A stretch of 64,000 nt of DNA from Hyphomicrobiales bacterium (GCA_004144595.1 SEEM01000007.1:1-64000), one strand, 5' to 3'. Shown: positions 1 through 9,271, counted from the first letter of the stretch. A program made the numbers and translations. The notes: a model not told the origin generated them from the sequence alone.

Positions 1-1
1 T

Positions 2-115
2 TGGCTCGATGATAAGAGCTATGGCCGCTACATGCAGTTTCGATCGACTGGCAGCCCATCCTATGCCGCTGAGCTGTGGTTCGACAAGTATTTCAAACAG
101 ACCTGGCGTCGCTAG
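2..115 (+). CDS. 3' end of an unidentified protein gene (partial)
   Basis: An open frame enters from the left edge and ends at TAG (113-115), giving 37 codons. The product ends YAAELWFDKYFKQTWRR. The aromatic and charged composition and the lack of stops look like a real C-terminus, not chance, but no start is in the window and I do not recognise the family. It is convergent with the HNH gene, whose stop lies 15 bases away. It probably belongs to the same accessory segment. Confidence 0.5.
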   Translation, partial: WLDDKSYGRYMQFRSTGSPSYAAELWFDKYFKQTWRR

Positions 116-129
116 CAAGGCTACCGCCG

Positions 130-450
130 TCAAGGCGCCGGAACATTCGGTTCAGCGGACGATGTTGCGCTTTGCGCCAGATTCGCGATCGCCGATCGAC
201 GCGACAGGTTCATCTGCCGGCCCCGGTGCCGATTGCAGTGCTCACATGCCGCCGAGAGATTAGCGAGATCGTCAGTACCGCCGTCCATCTTCGCGCGCTT
301 GTGCTCGATCGTCGCGCGCGTGGGGCCACGTTTCGTGAAGGGGCGCTTGCAATAGCAACAGCGTCCGCCCTGCAGCTTGACGAGATGGCGGCGCACCCAC
401 GCGCGATAGGGGCCGTAATAGAGATGCTTCATCCGTGATACCGGCGGCAA
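130..450 (-). CDS. HNH endonuclease family protein
   Basis: A small nuclease-fold protein of up to 106 residues. Seen directly: a zinc-binding CYC pair (C32, C34 area), the ATIEH segment with the HNH histidine at residue 50, GGTDDLANL around 57-65, and the second knuckle CEHC (69-72) followed by NRHRG. This Cys-His-Cys arrangement is the classical HNH layout found in McrA-like and phage-linked nucleases, which cut DNA in a metal-dependent way. Methionine 7 is an equally good start (432). It stands alone, with no methyltransferase or toxin partner visible, so it could be a phage or island HNH, or a free-standing nuclease. The substrate is unknown. Confidence 0.75.
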   Translation of the reverse strand: MPPVSRMKHLYYGPYRAWVRRHLVKLQGGRCCYCKRPFTKRGPTRATIEHKRAKMDGGTDDLANLSAACEHCNRHRGRQMNLSRRSAIANLAQSATSSAEPNVPAP

Positions 451-734
451 CGGCGCCAGCAGATCATGCGATATCCAAGATCAGGTGAACGCTGCGTTTA
501 AAATGCCGTCGATGTGCTGCACCCTCCGCCCGTCGTCAGCATGACCTCCTCGGCCATGATTTCGGCTGCCCGTCCCAGAACAATTAGCATTTCTCAGCGG
601 AGGATGCTGCGCCTTGGGTCCGTCAGCTATGGGTCGTGAGCGGACCGCCCCGCAGGGTCCGCTCCCTCAAACGAAGGACGCGTTCGAAACCTATTTGGGT
701 TACGGACCCTGAATCTGAGCGAAAGGGCGCGACC

Positions 735-1313
735 GTGGCGACACAGAAAGAAAAGCTGAGGCAACAAATCGCCGTAGTTATTCGCTCAAAGGGGATAAAT
801 AGAATAAATTTTACACTTGATGGAATTACTATCGATTCTTCGAACTATTTTCGACTAGCAAGAGCCGTGCTTCGAGACAATGTTCACGTTGAAATCAAAC
901 CGCTTCCGGACGGAATTGGAGCTAAATATAATCGCGTAGAAAATATGCTAACAGTTCCAAAATTTCCTTACGGGTTTGATCCGAAGGAGCAGTCAACTAT
1001 AACGCACGAAATAACGCATGCGATCGTCGATATGTTCAAAATTCGGACGAATACAGTCACTAACGAGTGCATCGCTCACACCGCATCTGCGATGTTTCAT
1101 ATCGCTAGCAAATTTGCTTTCACTACAAAATCGAAACCTCATATCGCGGCCATTGTCGCCGAATCAATTTTAGAAGGCGGCCGAAGCATACTGAGGTCGA
1201 CCGACGCCGATGTTGATAAGTTGAGGAAGGAAATTTTGAATTCTCCAACCTACATCGAGCACGGAGGTGATCTGATTACAGTCTTCACGCTGGATGGCAT
1301 CCCTGGCGCTTAA
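735..1313 (+). CDS. putative HExxH zinc metallopeptidase-like protein
   Basis: The gene is much richer in A and T and in codons such as ATA, AAT and TTA than anything to its right, which indicates foreign origin. The frame is open from a GTG at 636, but I prefer the GTG at 735, which has GAAAGGG seven bases upstream; this gives 192 residues. The product has THEITHAIVDM, a gluzincin-type HExxH motif (H91, E92, H95 from this start), followed by TNECIAHTASAMF, which could provide a third ligand (E111 or H115). No signal peptide or membrane span is seen. It could be an intracellular small peptidase, perhaps of a defence or phage module. The family name is not recognised. Confidence 0.65.
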   Translation: MATQKEKLRQQIAVVIRSKGINRINFTLDGITIDSSNYFRLARAVLRDNVHVEIKPLPDGIGAKYNRVENMLTVPKFPYGFDPKEQSTITHEITHAIVDMFKIRTNTVTNECIAHTASAMFHIASKFAFTTKSKPHIAAIVAESILEGGRSILRSTDADVDKLRKEILNSPTYIEHGGDLITVFTLDGIPGA

Positions 1314-1375
1314 TGCCGCAGCAGGGGCGACGGCCGCGGTAGGTCATGTCGGCTATGGGTCGAAAGCAGACGCGG

Positions 1376-1765
1376 CTACGGAGAAGGGGGCAGCACCTTC
1401 ACTGGGTCTGCTTTGAACCATTCGCGGGCGTATTTCGGGCAGCCAGAAATTTGCAACTTCGCTCCGTCGCCCGAGCGCCTTAGCGAACAGATCTTGCCGC
1501 CAACCATGACACGTGTCCGGTCTAAGCGCCGCCACCGATCTTCAATGCTGCTGCCCGAAACACCATGGAGTTCACCTCCGGCGATGAGTCCGCCCTTGAG
1601 GAAGCAATATCCGGCATAGAAGCTCCCTTGGCGCGGTACCGTTCGCATCTCGGTTTGCCAGCAGCCGAGAGCATCAACTTCTTGAGGCTTCTGAGCCACT
1701 GCTCCTGCTGCCGAAAGGGCGACAATCAGGACGGTCGCAAGCACACGAGATTTGCTGATTGGCAT
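1376..1765 (-). CDS. small secreted protein of unknown function
   Basis: The start at 1765 gives 129 residues beginning MPISKSRVLATVLIVALSAA, a basic N-region, a hydrophobic core and an AVAQ cleavage site, which is a clear Sec signal peptide. The frame stays open further upstream (to 2005), but the extension has no such logic. The mature part has four cysteines (in GCW, GYCF, KICS and SGCP contexts), enough for two disulfides in the periplasm. No known domain is recognised. It is convergent with the HExxH gene and lies within the accessory segment next to tRNA-Val. Confidence 0.6.
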   Translation of the reverse strand: MPISKSRVLATVLIVALSAAGAVAQKPQEVDALGCWQTEMRTVPRQGSFYAGYCFLKGGLIAGGELHGVSGSSIEDRWRRLDRTRVMVGGKICSLRRSGDGAKLQISGCPKYAREWFKADPVKVLPPSP

Positions 1766-2285
1766 TTTCCGCAACCAAGGTTGATGGCGCAATCTGACTC
1801 CGTGCGACCAACTTCTGCACGGGTCGAAAGCGGAACTCCCATGCCAGAGAACATACCCCGGTGACGCTTCGGTCACGACTGTACAAGGCGCGGTCAACGA
1901 GTTGAACTTCGGCGTCGCTGCAGTTGCCATAGCGCGATCGCAAGAGTCGAAAGGAGCCAGGATCTCTGCTGAGCTAAAGCGATGATCGTTCGCGAGATCT
2001 CGCACTAGTAAGATAATATTCCTAATATTAGGCGCGCCACTTGCAGCTAGTTTTTTAGCTCACGAACACATTTTTTCTGTGCATCGGCTTACGAGCGGCG
2101 CACGCAGTGGGGACGAAGCTGAAACGCATCGAGAACAGCTTCCCCCAAACTACCCCCACTTCTCACCGGCGCGCCGACAATCCGTGCCGACTGTTCGCGC
2201 ATTGTCCTGCACAAACGTGCACAAACAAGAACAAGCCCCCGAAGGGGAACAAGTTGGAAATTCTCAATGATTTCAGGGGGTTGGA
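1766..2285. other. gene-free stretch between accessory genes and tRNA-Val
   Basis: No credible gene. Frames here are short, and the one that runs toward the tRNA only translates the antisense of the tRNA. The stretch holds an AT-rich palindrome (2014-2030) and direct TGCACAAAC-type words near 2211-2227. It lies just beyond the 3' end of tRNA-Val, where a phage or island attachment site would be, but no integrase is present within the window. Confidence 0.5.
2014..2030. repeat. AT-rich perfect palindrome
   Basis: TAATATT-CCT-AATATTA is a perfect 7-base inverted repeat with a 3-base centre. It is unusual against the GC-rich background. It could be an operator or a feature of the mobile segment's end. 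Confidence 0.5.
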
Positions 2286-2360
2286 TGGTGGGCGATACAG
2301 GGATCGAACCTGTGACCCCTCCCGTGTGAAGGGAGTGCTCTACCGCTGAGCTAATCGCCC
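2286..2360 (-). tRNA. tRNA-Val (CAC)
   Basis: Read on the minus strand it starts GGGCGATTAGCTCAG and folds as a normal cloverleaf: acceptor GGGCGAT/ATCGCCC, anticodon stem CTCCC/GGGAG with loop TTCACAC (anticodon CAC, codon GTG), and a T-arm with GGTTCGATCC. The 3' CCA is encoded (2286-2288). Its 3' end faces the accessory segment at 1-2285. Confidence 0.97.
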
Positions 2361-2388
2361 GGACCCGGCCTCTCCTAGTCGGCGCGCC

Positions 2389-3087
2389 TCATGCCGTCAA
2401 GGATGTCCGCGGAGGAGATTTGAGCACGCGATCGACCGCGCCATGCAGCTCGTCGAAATGCTGGATCACGAGATCAGGCTCCAACGTCTCGATCGGCACG
2501 TCGGTATAGCCGAAGGGCACGCAGATCGTCGGGATGCCGGCCGCGCGCGCGGTCGCGATGTCCGTGCGCGAGTCGCCGATCATCACGGCGCGCGCCGGAT
2601 CGGCCTTCGCCGCGGCGATCGTCAGGGTGAGATGGCGCGGGTCCGGCTTGAAATACGGGAAGCTGTCGCGCCCGGAGACCGCCGCGAAGCGTTCGGCGAT
2701 GCCGAAATGAGCGAGTATCAGGTTGGTGTGCAGGATCGGCTTGTTGGTGCAGACGGCGAGCGCATAGCCTTCGCCGGCCAGCGCGTCGAGCGCGCCCAGC
2801 ACGCCGTCGAAGAGATGGCTGCTACCGGCCGTATCCTGCGCGTAGATGTCCATGAACTCCAGGAAGAGTCGCTCCAGCGTCTCCGGGTCGAGCGGCCGGC
2901 CCGAGACCTTGAAGCCGCGCTCGATCAGGACGCGCACGCCCGCGCCGACGAGTTCGCGCGCCCTCTCGAGCGGCAGGGCGGCCAGTCCCTCGCGCACCAG
3001 GATCAGGTTGAGGACCCGCATGATGTCCGGCGCGGTCTCCGCAAGCGTTCCGTCGAGATCGAAGACGACGATCGGGGGCAGACTCAT
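2389..3087 (-). CDS. gph: phosphoglycolate phosphatase (HAD superfamily)
   Basis: Removes phosphate from 2-phosphoglycolate, a toxic by-product of DNA repair and of RuBisCO oxygenation. The 232 residues contain all HAD motifs: DLDGT (nucleophile D10, acid D12), CTNK with T114, the lysine of FKPDP (K147), and GDSRTD (171-176) for magnesium. The region between motifs I and II forms the helical cap typical of Gph. It is convergent with nothing nearby and divergent from a small secreted-protein gene. In related genomes gph often precedes rpiA, as it does here. Other HAD phosphatases (pyrophosphatase PpaX-like) cannot be fully excluded. Confidence 0.92.
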   Translation of the reverse strand: MSLPPIVVFDLDGTLAETAPDIMRVLNLILVREGLAALPLERARELVGAGVRVLIERGFKVSGRPLDPETLERLFLEFMDIYAQDTAGSSHLFDGVLGALDALAGEGYALAVCTNKPILHTNLILAHFGIAERFAAVSGRDSFPYFKPDPRHLTLTIAAAKADPARAVMIGDSRTDIATARAAGIPTICVPFGYTDVPIETLEPDLVIQHFDELHGAVDRVLKSPPRTSLTA

Positions 3088-3260
3088 GGTCGGAACCTTC
3101 GGAGTGATTCGGGCGCGCAGGATTCGGTTAAAGGTCGTTGCGGCCGGGCTGGCAAGCCCTGCGCTATCGCCTTCCCAAAATTGCCTTGCGATCCGAATTG
3201 CCTCGCAAGGTGGTATCGTGCGCGCGATTCGTCGCGCGGCCGGCGGCAGGGAAGATCATC

Positions 3261-3647
3261 ATGTTGAATTTCACGGGAAGACGGGCTGGAATCGCAGGGC
3301 TGGTGCTCGGGGCGGGTCTTGCGATGGTGGGTGCGGCGCCGGCCTGGGCTGGCCCTTTCGAGTTCGCGCCCGCGCCGCAGAACGATCTCAACCGCGTCTA
3401 CCGGATCGACAAGGCGACGGGCGAGGTCGGCGCCTGCCAGTTCCAGCTCAAGGAAGGCGGCGTCGGCCTGACGGTCTGCTTCCCGTCGGGAGAGGGCGCG
3501 GGACCCCAGGCACCCAGCGATTACGGCCTGATGCCGTCCCGGCACGAGAAGGAAGGCGGGATCTTCCGCGTCAACATCCGTACCGGCGAGATGAGCATCT
3601 GCTACGTCTTCGACGACAAGACGGTGTGCACGCCCCAGACGAAATGA
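3261..3647 (+). CDS. secreted protein of unknown function
   Basis: Start chosen at ATG 3261, which follows a GCAGGGAAG ribosome site; the upstream open frame lacks one. The 128 residues begin with a signal peptide (basic RR, then GIAGLVLGAGLAMVG, cleavage after AWA). The mature part has the repeated idea of a residue pattern 'Y/FRV/I-(D/N)xxTGE(V/M)xxC' twice (around 46 and 106), suggesting an internal duplication resembling a short beta-propeller-like or sensor strand motif. Function unknown; periplasmic. It sits between gph and rpiA. Confidence 0.7.
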   Translation: MLNFTGRRAGIAGLVLGAGLAMVGAAPAWAGPFEFAPAPQNDLNRVYRIDKATGEVGACQFQLKEGGVGLTVCFPSGEGAGPQAPSDYGLMPSRHEKEGGIFRVNIRTGEMSICYVFDDKTVCTPQTK

Positions 3648-3758
3648 CGTCTTGACGCGCCCACGTGCTGGACTCGTCTGCTCCGCCGGGGCAGGAGAGC
3701 GCCGTCGTCGTCCGGCATGGGCGGCGGGCGTTTTCAAAACCCGAGCCGGACGGACCCG

Positions 3759-4460
3759 ATGAATGCCGACGACCTGAAGAGGCAGGCTGCCGCTCGTGCG
3801 CTCGAACTCGTGCGGCCGGGGATGCGGCTCGGCCTCGGCACCGGCTCCACCGCGAAGCATTTCGTCGATCTGCTCGGCGCGAAGGTCGCCGCCGGTTTCG
3901 AGGTGGTCTGCGTCTCGACCTCAGAGGTGACGCAGGCCCAGGCGGTTTCGCTGGGCATTCCGATGTCGACGCTCGACGAGTCGCCGGAGCTCGATCTCAC
4001 GGTCGATGGCGCCGACGAGGTCGATCCGCAGCTGCGCCTGATCAAGGGCGGCGGCGCGGCGCTGCTGCGCGAGAAGATCGTCGCGGCGGCCTCCGCCCGG
4101 ATGATCGTGATCGCCGATGACGGCAAGCTGGTGCAGACGCTCGGCCGTTTCCCGCTGCCGATCGAGGTCGTGCCGTTCGGGCTGGAGGCGACGCGCAGGG
4201 CCGTGGCCGCGGCTATCGCCGCCTCGGGTGCCGCTGGCAAGCTCGTGCTGCGCCAGCGGGCGGACGGCACGACGCTCGTCACCGATGGCGGTCACTATAT
4301 CCTCGACGCGCATCTCGGCGTGATCGAGCGTCCCGAATTGCTGGCGCAGGCGCTGAACGTCGTCCCCGGTGTCGTAGAGCACGGTCTGTTCATCGGGCTC
4401 GCGACCGGAGCCGTGCTGGCCGGGGCCGATGGCCTCAAGCTCCTCGGCCGGATCGAATAA
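3759..4460 (+). CDS. rpiA: ribose-5-phosphate isomerase A
   Basis: Interconverts ribose 5-phosphate and ribulose 5-phosphate in the pentose phosphate pathway. The protein from ATG 3759 is 233 residues, the normal RpiA length. The frame is open from 3717 but the family aligns from MNADDLK. Family signatures are all visible: LGTGSTA (26-32) for the phosphate, DGADEVD (83-89) with the catalytic aspartate, KGGGAAL (96-102) and the catalytic glutamate in REKI (E105). It lies upstream of the DUF2059 gene in the same direction. Confidence 0.96.
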   Translation: MNADDLKRQAAARALELVRPGMRLGLGTGSTAKHFVDLLGAKVAAGFEVVCVSTSEVTQAQAVSLGIPMSTLDESPELDLTVDGADEVDPQLRLIKGGGAALLREKIVAAASARMIVIADDGKLVQTLGRFPLPIEVVPFGLEATRRAVAAAIAASGAAGKLVLRQRADGTTLVTDGGHYILDAHLGVIERPELLAQALNVVPGVVEHGLFIGLATGAVLAGADGLKLLGRIE

Positions 4461-4573
4461 TTCCATTCCGGCGCGATCCACGCTAAGGAACGCGCCACAA
4501 TGACCGGTCCATCGGTGTCGGTGGCGCAATCGCGCGCTCTGGCGATGGTTCGCTGATGAAGGGGTTTCAACGC

Positions 4574-5071
4574 ATGATCCGTCGTTCTCTCGTCCGTGCT
4601 GCTATGGGTCTGGCGCTTGTCTGCGCAGTTCCCGCCATCGCTCAGGCACCGGCGCTGACGCCGAGCCATCTCCAGGTGGCGCGCGAGGTCGCGGACCTGA
4701 CCGGTATCACGCAGACCATCACGAGTATCTTCACCGAGTTCGAGACGAGCGTGCAGCAGCTGACCGCGACCCGCCCGGAGATGAAGAAGGACGCCGATGC
4801 CGTCATCACGGCGCTCAAGCCGGAGGCTGACAAGCGCATCGACGAGATGGCCAAGACGACGGCCGAGGTCTTCGCCCGCAGAATGAACGAGGCGGATCTC
4901 AAGGAGGTCGCCGGCTTCTTCAAGTCCCCGGTCGGCCAGCGCTACAATGCGCTGCGGCGCGACGCGATGGATGACATCTTCACCGTGCTGAAGCCCTGGA
5001 CCGAGCAGACCAGCCAGTATCTGTTCGACCGCTTCTCGCAGGAGATGCGCAAGCGCGGCCATACGCTGTGA
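4574..5071 (+). CDS. DUF2059 domain-containing periplasmic protein
   Basis: The start at ATG 4574 is preceded at 9 bases by GAAGGGG. An ATG at 4556 in the same frame lacks a ribosome site. The 165-residue product has a signal peptide (MIRRSLVRAAMGLALVCA, cleaved near AIAQA) and then an all-helical domain with the DUF2059 hallmark ELKEVAGFF-like segment (DLKEVAGFFKSPVGQRY). Members are exported helical proteins of unknown role and in this group typically follow rpiA. It is followed by a strong terminator. Confidence 0.88.
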   Translation: MIRRSLVRAAMGLALVCAVPAIAQAPALTPSHLQVAREVADLTGITQTITSIFTEFETSVQQLTATRPEMKKDADAVITALKPEADKRIDEMAKTTAEVFARRMNEADLKEVAGFFKSPVGQRYNALRRDAMDDIFTVLKPWTEQTSQYLFDRFSQEMRKRGHTL

Positions 5072-5103
5072 GGCTCTGCGCATAGCAGCGCTCAGGGATA
5101 TCG

Positions 5104-5132
5104 AAGGCCGGCGAGCGATCGCCGGCCTTTTT
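5104..5132 (+). terminator. rho-independent terminator after the DUF2059 gene
   Basis: An 11-bp perfect stem (AAGGCCGGCGA and its complement), a 4-base GCGA loop and a run of five T (5128-5132). It ends the rpiA/DUF2059 transcript. Confidence 0.9.
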
Positions 5133-5148
5133 CATGAGGCCCGGGTGA

Positions 5149-6579
5149 TCAGTTCACCGGGCCGCGACCGCCGATATCCTCCATCAGCGGATCGCTACGC
5201 GCCGTGCCGGTCTTGCGGTTGACGATGACCGTGACGAACCAGAGCAGAACGCCGACGCCGATCAGCACGCCCGCGATCGTGTACTGGACCGAGGCGCGGC
5301 CGGTCCATGGCCCGGCAAGGAAGGCGCATGAGATGGCGCCGACGATCGGCAGGAGGGTCGGGGTCCGGAAATGCTGGTGGTCCACGGCGTCCTTGCGCAG
5401 CACAAGCACCGCGATATTGACGACGGTGAAGACGCAGAGCAGCAGCAATGCGGTGGTGCCGCCGAGTGCCGGCACCTCGCCGACGAAGGTGATCAGCGCG
5501 AAGGCGAGCAGGCTGGTGAAGCCGATCGCGATATAGGGCGTACGCCGCGTCGCATGGACCTTGCCGAGGATTGGCGGCAGCACATGCTCGCGGCTCATGC
5601 CGTAAACCAGCCGGCTGGCCATCAGCATGTTGATCAGGGCGCTGTTGGCGACCGCGAACATCGTGATGAAGCCGAAGATCCAGATCGGGAAGTTCGGCGC
5701 GCCGGCCTGCACCACCTTCAGCAGGGGTGTCTCGCCTTCGCCGAGCTGCTCGGGCGGCACGAGCGTGATCGCCGAGATCGAGACCAGCACATAGATCACG
5801 CCGGTGATGAAGAGGCCTGCCAGCAGGATCTTCGGGAAGATGCGGCTGGGGTCCTTGGTCTCCTCGGCCATGTTGACCGAGTCCTCGAAGCCGACCATCG
5901 CGAAGAAGGCCAGCGTCGTCGCCGCGATGACCGGCCAAAACACGCCGCCATCGGCCGTGGCCTTGAACTGCATCACCCGCGAGACATCGCCCTGTCCGGC
6001 GGCGATCGCCATCATGCCGATGGTGATGATGATCAGCAGGCCGGTGAGTTCGACGCAGGTCAGCACGACATTGGCCTTCACGCTCTCGCCGACGCCGCGC
6101 AGGTTCACGACCGCCACCAGCGCCATGAAGCCGAGACCGATCAGGGTAATGCCCCAGCCGCCGGAAAGGCCGAGCCCGAAGGCGCTGGACATGTTGGCGG
6201 CGAACGCGCGCGAGGCTGTCGAGGCCGAGGTGATCCCCGAGCACATCACCGCGAAGGCGACGATGAAGGTTATGAAATGGACGCCGAAGGCCTTGTGGGT
6301 ATAGAGCGCGGCGCCGGCGGCCTGCGGGTATTTCGTGACGAGTTCGAGATAGCTGAAGGCCGTCACCATCGCGACGGCGAAGGCGACGAGGAAGGGCAGC
6401 CAGACCACGCCGCCGACCTGGTTCGCCACCTGCCCGGTGAGCGCGTAGATGCCCGTTCCCAGGATGTCGCCGACGATGAAGAGCAGCAGCAGCCATGGAC
6501 CCATCACGCGGTTCAGGCTGGGCTGGGTGGCGGCTGGCTGACCGGTGCCGGCCTGCGCGCCGAGCGCGGTGTCGCTCAT
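5149..6579 (-). CDS. APC superfamily amino acid permease
   Basis: An inner-membrane amino acid/polyamine transporter of 476 residues with about 12 hydrophobic spans. The first span holds the APC unwound-helix signature GDILGTGIYALTG (residues 37-49), and the sixth holds the FFAMVGFEDSVNMAEETKDPSR segment (in part), where APC members carry the GFE substrate-binding turn. The C-terminal tail is short and charged. Substrate cannot be told from sequence; cationic or small neutral amino acids are typical of this branch. It is transcribed alone, back to back with the reductase gene. Confidence 0.88.
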   Translation of the reverse strand: MSDTALGAQAGTGQPAATQPSLNRVMGPWLLLLFIVGDILGTGIYALTGQVANQVGGVVWLPFLVAFAVAMVTAFSYLELVTKYPQAAGAALYTHKAFGVHFITFIVAFAVMCSGITSASTASRAFAANMSSAFGLGLSGGWGITLIGLGFMALVAVVNLRGVGESVKANVVLTCVELTGLLIIITIGMMAIAAGQGDVSRVMQFKATADGGVFWPVIAATTLAFFAMVGFEDSVNMAEETKDPSRIFPKILLAGLFITGVIYVLVSISAITLVPPEQLGEGETPLLKVVQAGAPNFPIWIFGFITMFAVANSALINMLMASRLVYGMSREHVLPPILGKVHATRRTPYIAIGFTSLLAFALITFVGEVPALGGTTALLLLCVFTVVNIAVLVLRKDAVDHQHFRTPTLLPIVGAISCAFLAGPWTGRASVQYTIAGVLIGVGVLLWFVTVIVNRKTGTARSDPLMEDIGGRGPVN

Positions 6580-6734
6580 CGATAGTCTCCCTCTGCCGCG
6601 GCATCGGCGCCGATGCCGGCTCCTTGGACAACACAGTTCCGCCGCAATGGTTCACTGGCCGCGCGCCATGCTCTGGCGTCATCACGAAACGGACGTTATG
6701 GCCGGCGGTCGAAACAGATGCTGGAGCCTGCGAC

Positions 6735-7778
6735 ATGACGCGTGATCTCGTCCTCGTGACCGGAGGCTCCGGTTTCCTTGCGGGGCACTGCATCCTGTCG
6801 CTGCTCGCCGCGGGGTACGATGTCCGCGCAACGCTGCGTGATCCGGCGCGCGAGGGACCGTTGAGGGAAACCCTGCGCGCTGCGGGCCTGGATGCCGGAA
6901 ATCGTTTGCAGGTCGCCATCGTAGACCTGATGAGCGATGAGGGCTGGGGAGAGGCGGCCGCCGGCTGCACCTACGCCCTGCACGTCGCCTCGCCCGTCGC
7001 CGCAGCCGAGCCGAAGGATGAGGACGAGCTGATCCGGCCGGCGCGGGAGGGGACGCTGCGCGTCCTGCGCGCCGCGCATCACGCCGGCGTCAAGCGCGTC
7101 GTCCTGACCTCCTCCTTCGCCGCGATCGGCTATGGCCGGACGGTGAAGCGTCCCTATGACGAGCGAGACTGGACGAAGGTCGACGCGCCCGGTCTTGCCG
7201 CCTATCCGAAGTCCAAGACGCTGGCCGAGCGGGCCGCCTGGGATTTCGTCGATGGCGAAGGGCAGGGGCTGGAGCTTGCGGTAGTCAACCCCGTCGGCAT
7301 CTTCGGTCCGCTGCTCGGGCCGGACCTCTCGCCCTCGATCCTGCTGGTCAAGACCATGCTGGATGGCCGGCTCTGGGCGGTGCCGCGTCTGATGTTCGGC
7401 GTCGTCGACGTGCGCGACGTCGCCGACCTGCATCTGCGCGCCATGACCGATGCAGCCGCCGCCGGCGAGCGCTTCCTGGCCACGGCCGGTGATTTCATGA
7501 CGATGCAGGCGATCGCCCAGGTCTTGAAGGACGGCCTCGGCGAGAATGCCGCGCGTGTGTCGACGCGCGTGCTGCCGGATTGGCTGGTGCGCTTCGCCGC
7601 GCGCTTCAGCGCCACCGCCCGGCAGGCCGCGACGGCCGAACTCGGCCGCAGCAAGAACGCGACGAGCGCCAAGGCGCGGGCCATGCTCGGCTGGCAGCCG
7701 CGCCCGGCGGCGGAGGCTCTCGTCGCGACGGGCGAGAGCCTCATTCGGTTCGGCCTGGTCAGTCCTCGGCAGCCTTGA
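6735..7778 (+). CDS. NAD(P)-dependent epimerase/reductase (dihydroflavonol-4-reductase-like SDR)
   Basis: An extended short-chain dehydrogenase of 347 residues from ATG 6735. It begins with the Rossmann motif [11 protein letters not shown] (residues 8-18), has the [12 protein letters not shown] strand with the catalytic serine, and the YPKSKTLAE segment supplying the YxxxK pair. This arrangement is that of the dihydroflavonol reductase / aldehyde reductase subgroup, which reduces small aldehydes or ketones with NADPH. The natural substrate is unknown. Its 3' end overlaps the end of tctA by 20 bases on the opposite strand. Confidence 0.85.
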   Translation: MTRDLVLVTGGSGFLAGHCILSLLAAGYDVRATLRDPAREGPLRETLRAAGLDAGNRLQVAIVDLMSDEGWGEAAAGCTYALHVASPVAAAEPKDEDELIRPAREGTLRVLRAAHHAGVKRVVLTSSFAAIGYGRTVKRPYDERDWTKVDAPGLAAYPKSKTLAERAAWDFVDGEGQGLELAVVNPVGIFGPLLGPDLSPSILLVKTMLDGRLWAVPRLMFGVVDVRDVADLHLRAMTDAAAAGERFLATAGDFMTMQAIAQVLKDGLGENAARVSTRVLPDWLVRFAARFSATARQAATAELGRSKNATSAKARAMLGWQPRPAAEALVATGESLIRFGLVSPRQP

Positions 7779-9258
7779 AGCGGTTGAGACCCTTCATCGC
7801 AAAGGGGGCGACCAGCGCGACGAAGGCGATGCCGAGCAGCGTCGCCGAGATCGGGTTCTCCAGCAGGATCATCGGGTCGCCGAGGCTGATCTGCAGCGCG
7901 CGTCGCAACTGCGCCTCCGCCATCGGGCCGAGGATGAGCCCGACGACCATCGGTGCCACCGGATAGTCGTAGCGGCGCATCAGGTAGCCCATGAAGCCGA
8001 ACGCGAAGAGCATGCCGAGTTCGACGGCCGAGCTGTTGACCGCGAGCGTTCCCATCGTCGCGAAGACGAGGATGCCGGCATAGAGCCAGGGCTGCGGGAT
8101 GGCGAGCAGCCGGACCCAGATCCCGATCAGCGGCAGGTTGATGATCACCAGCATGACGTTGGCGATGAAGAGCGAGGCGATCAGGCCCCAGACCAGGTCC
8201 GGCTTCTCGGCGAAGAGCAGCGGGCCGGGGTTGAGCCCGTATTGCTGGAAGCCGGCGAGCATGATCGCAGCGGTCGCCGAGGTCGGCAGGCCGAGCGTCA
8301 GAAGCGGCACCAGCGTGCCGGCGGCCGAGGCGTTGTTGGCGGCCTCCGGCCCGGCGACGCCCTCGATCGCGCCCTTGCCGAACTCGCCCGGATATTTGCA
8401 GAGCCGCTTCTCGGTCGAATAGCTCAGGAAGGTCGGGACCTCGGCGCCACCGGCCGGCAGGGCGCCGATCGGGAAGCCGAAGGCGGTGCCGCGCAGCCAG
8501 GGCGCCCAGGAGCGCTTCCAGTCTTCCTTGGTCATCCAAAGCGAGCCCTTGATCGGGATGATCTCCTCGGGGTCGCGGAAGCGCTTTGAGGCGACGTAGA
8601 AGGCCTCGCCCACCGCAAACAGGCCCACCGCGAGCGTCGTGACCTCGACGCCGTTGAGCAGCTCCGGCACGCCGAAGGTCAGCCGCGCCTGGCCGGTCAG
8701 CTTGTCGATGCCGATCAGGCCGAGCGTGATGCCGAGGAACAGGCTGGTGAGGCCGCGCAGGGGTGAGTCGCCGAAGGTCGCGGAGACCGTGACGAAGGCG
8801 ACGATCATCAGCGCGAAATAGTCCCAGGGGCCGAACTTCACCGCGATCTCGACGAGCCAGGGCGCCAGGAAGGCGAGGCCGATCGTCGCGATCAGGCCGG
8901 CGACGAAGGAGCCGATCGCCGAGGTCGCGAGCGCCGGTCCGCCGCGGCCGGCCTTGGCCATCTTGGAGCCTTCGAGTGCGGTCGCGAGCGAAGCGCTTTC
9001 GCCCGGCGCGTTGAGCAGGATCGCGGTGGTCGAGCCGCCATACATGCCGCCATAGTAGATGCCGGCGAACATGATCAGCGACCCTCCCGGGTCGAGCTTG
9101 AACGTGATCGGCAGCAACAGGGCGACCGTCAGCGCCGGTCCGATGCCCGGCAGCACGCCAACGGCGGTGCCGAGGAACACGCCGATCAGGCAGAAGACCA
9201 TCTTGGAGGGCTCGAGCGCGACGCTGAAGCCGTGCATCAGGGAGAGCAGGGTATCCAT
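7759..9258 (-). CDS. tctA: tripartite tricarboxylate transporter, large permease subunit TctA
   Basis: The 499-residue protein has about 12 membrane spans and the two TctA repeats with [16 protein letters not shown] (39-54) and the [17 protein letters not shown] segment (about 323-339); [20 protein letters not shown]-type residues near 68-87 line the substrate path. It forms the channel of a secondary TTT transporter with TctB and is fed by the periplasmic receptor TctC. Order on the transcript is tctC, tctB, tctA, with tctA starting 13 bases after tctB ends. The actual substrate (citrate, other carboxylates, or aromatic acids) cannot be read from the sequence. Confidence 0.95.
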   Translation of the reverse strand: MDTLLSLMHGFSVALEPSKMVFCLIGVFLGTAVGVLPGIGPALTVALLLPITFKLDPGGSLIMFAGIYYGGMYGGSTTAILLNAPGESASLATALEGSKMAKAGRGGPALATSAIGSFVAGLIATIGLAFLAPWLVEIAVKFGPWDYFALMIVAFVTVSATFGDSPLRGLTSLFLGITLGLIGIDKLTGQARLTFGVPELLNGVEVTTLAVGLFAVGEAFYVASKRFRDPEEIIPIKGSLWMTKEDWKRSWAPWLRGTAFGFPIGALPAGGAEVPTFLSYSTEKRLCKYPGEFGKGAIEGVAGPEAANNASAAGTLVPLLTLGLPTSATAAIMLAGFQQYGLNPGPLLFAEKPDLVWGLIASLFIANVMLVIINLPLIGIWVRLLAIPQPWLYAGILVFATMGTLAVNSSAVELGMLFAFGFMGYLMRRYDYPVAPMVVGLILGPMAEAQLRRALQISLGDPMILLENPISATLLGIAFVALVAPFAMKGLNRFKAAED

Positions 9259-9271
9259 GGTCGGGCTCTCC

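Noticed and set aside
2107-2349. Small frame ending in RYRDRTCDPSRVKGVLYR
   Set aside because: That ending is the antisense translation of tRNA-Val, a well-known false gene pattern.
5195-6970. 591-codon open frame on the minus strand
   Set aside because: Shadow of the APC permease in another frame; low-complexity Arg/His/Gly sequence without motifs.
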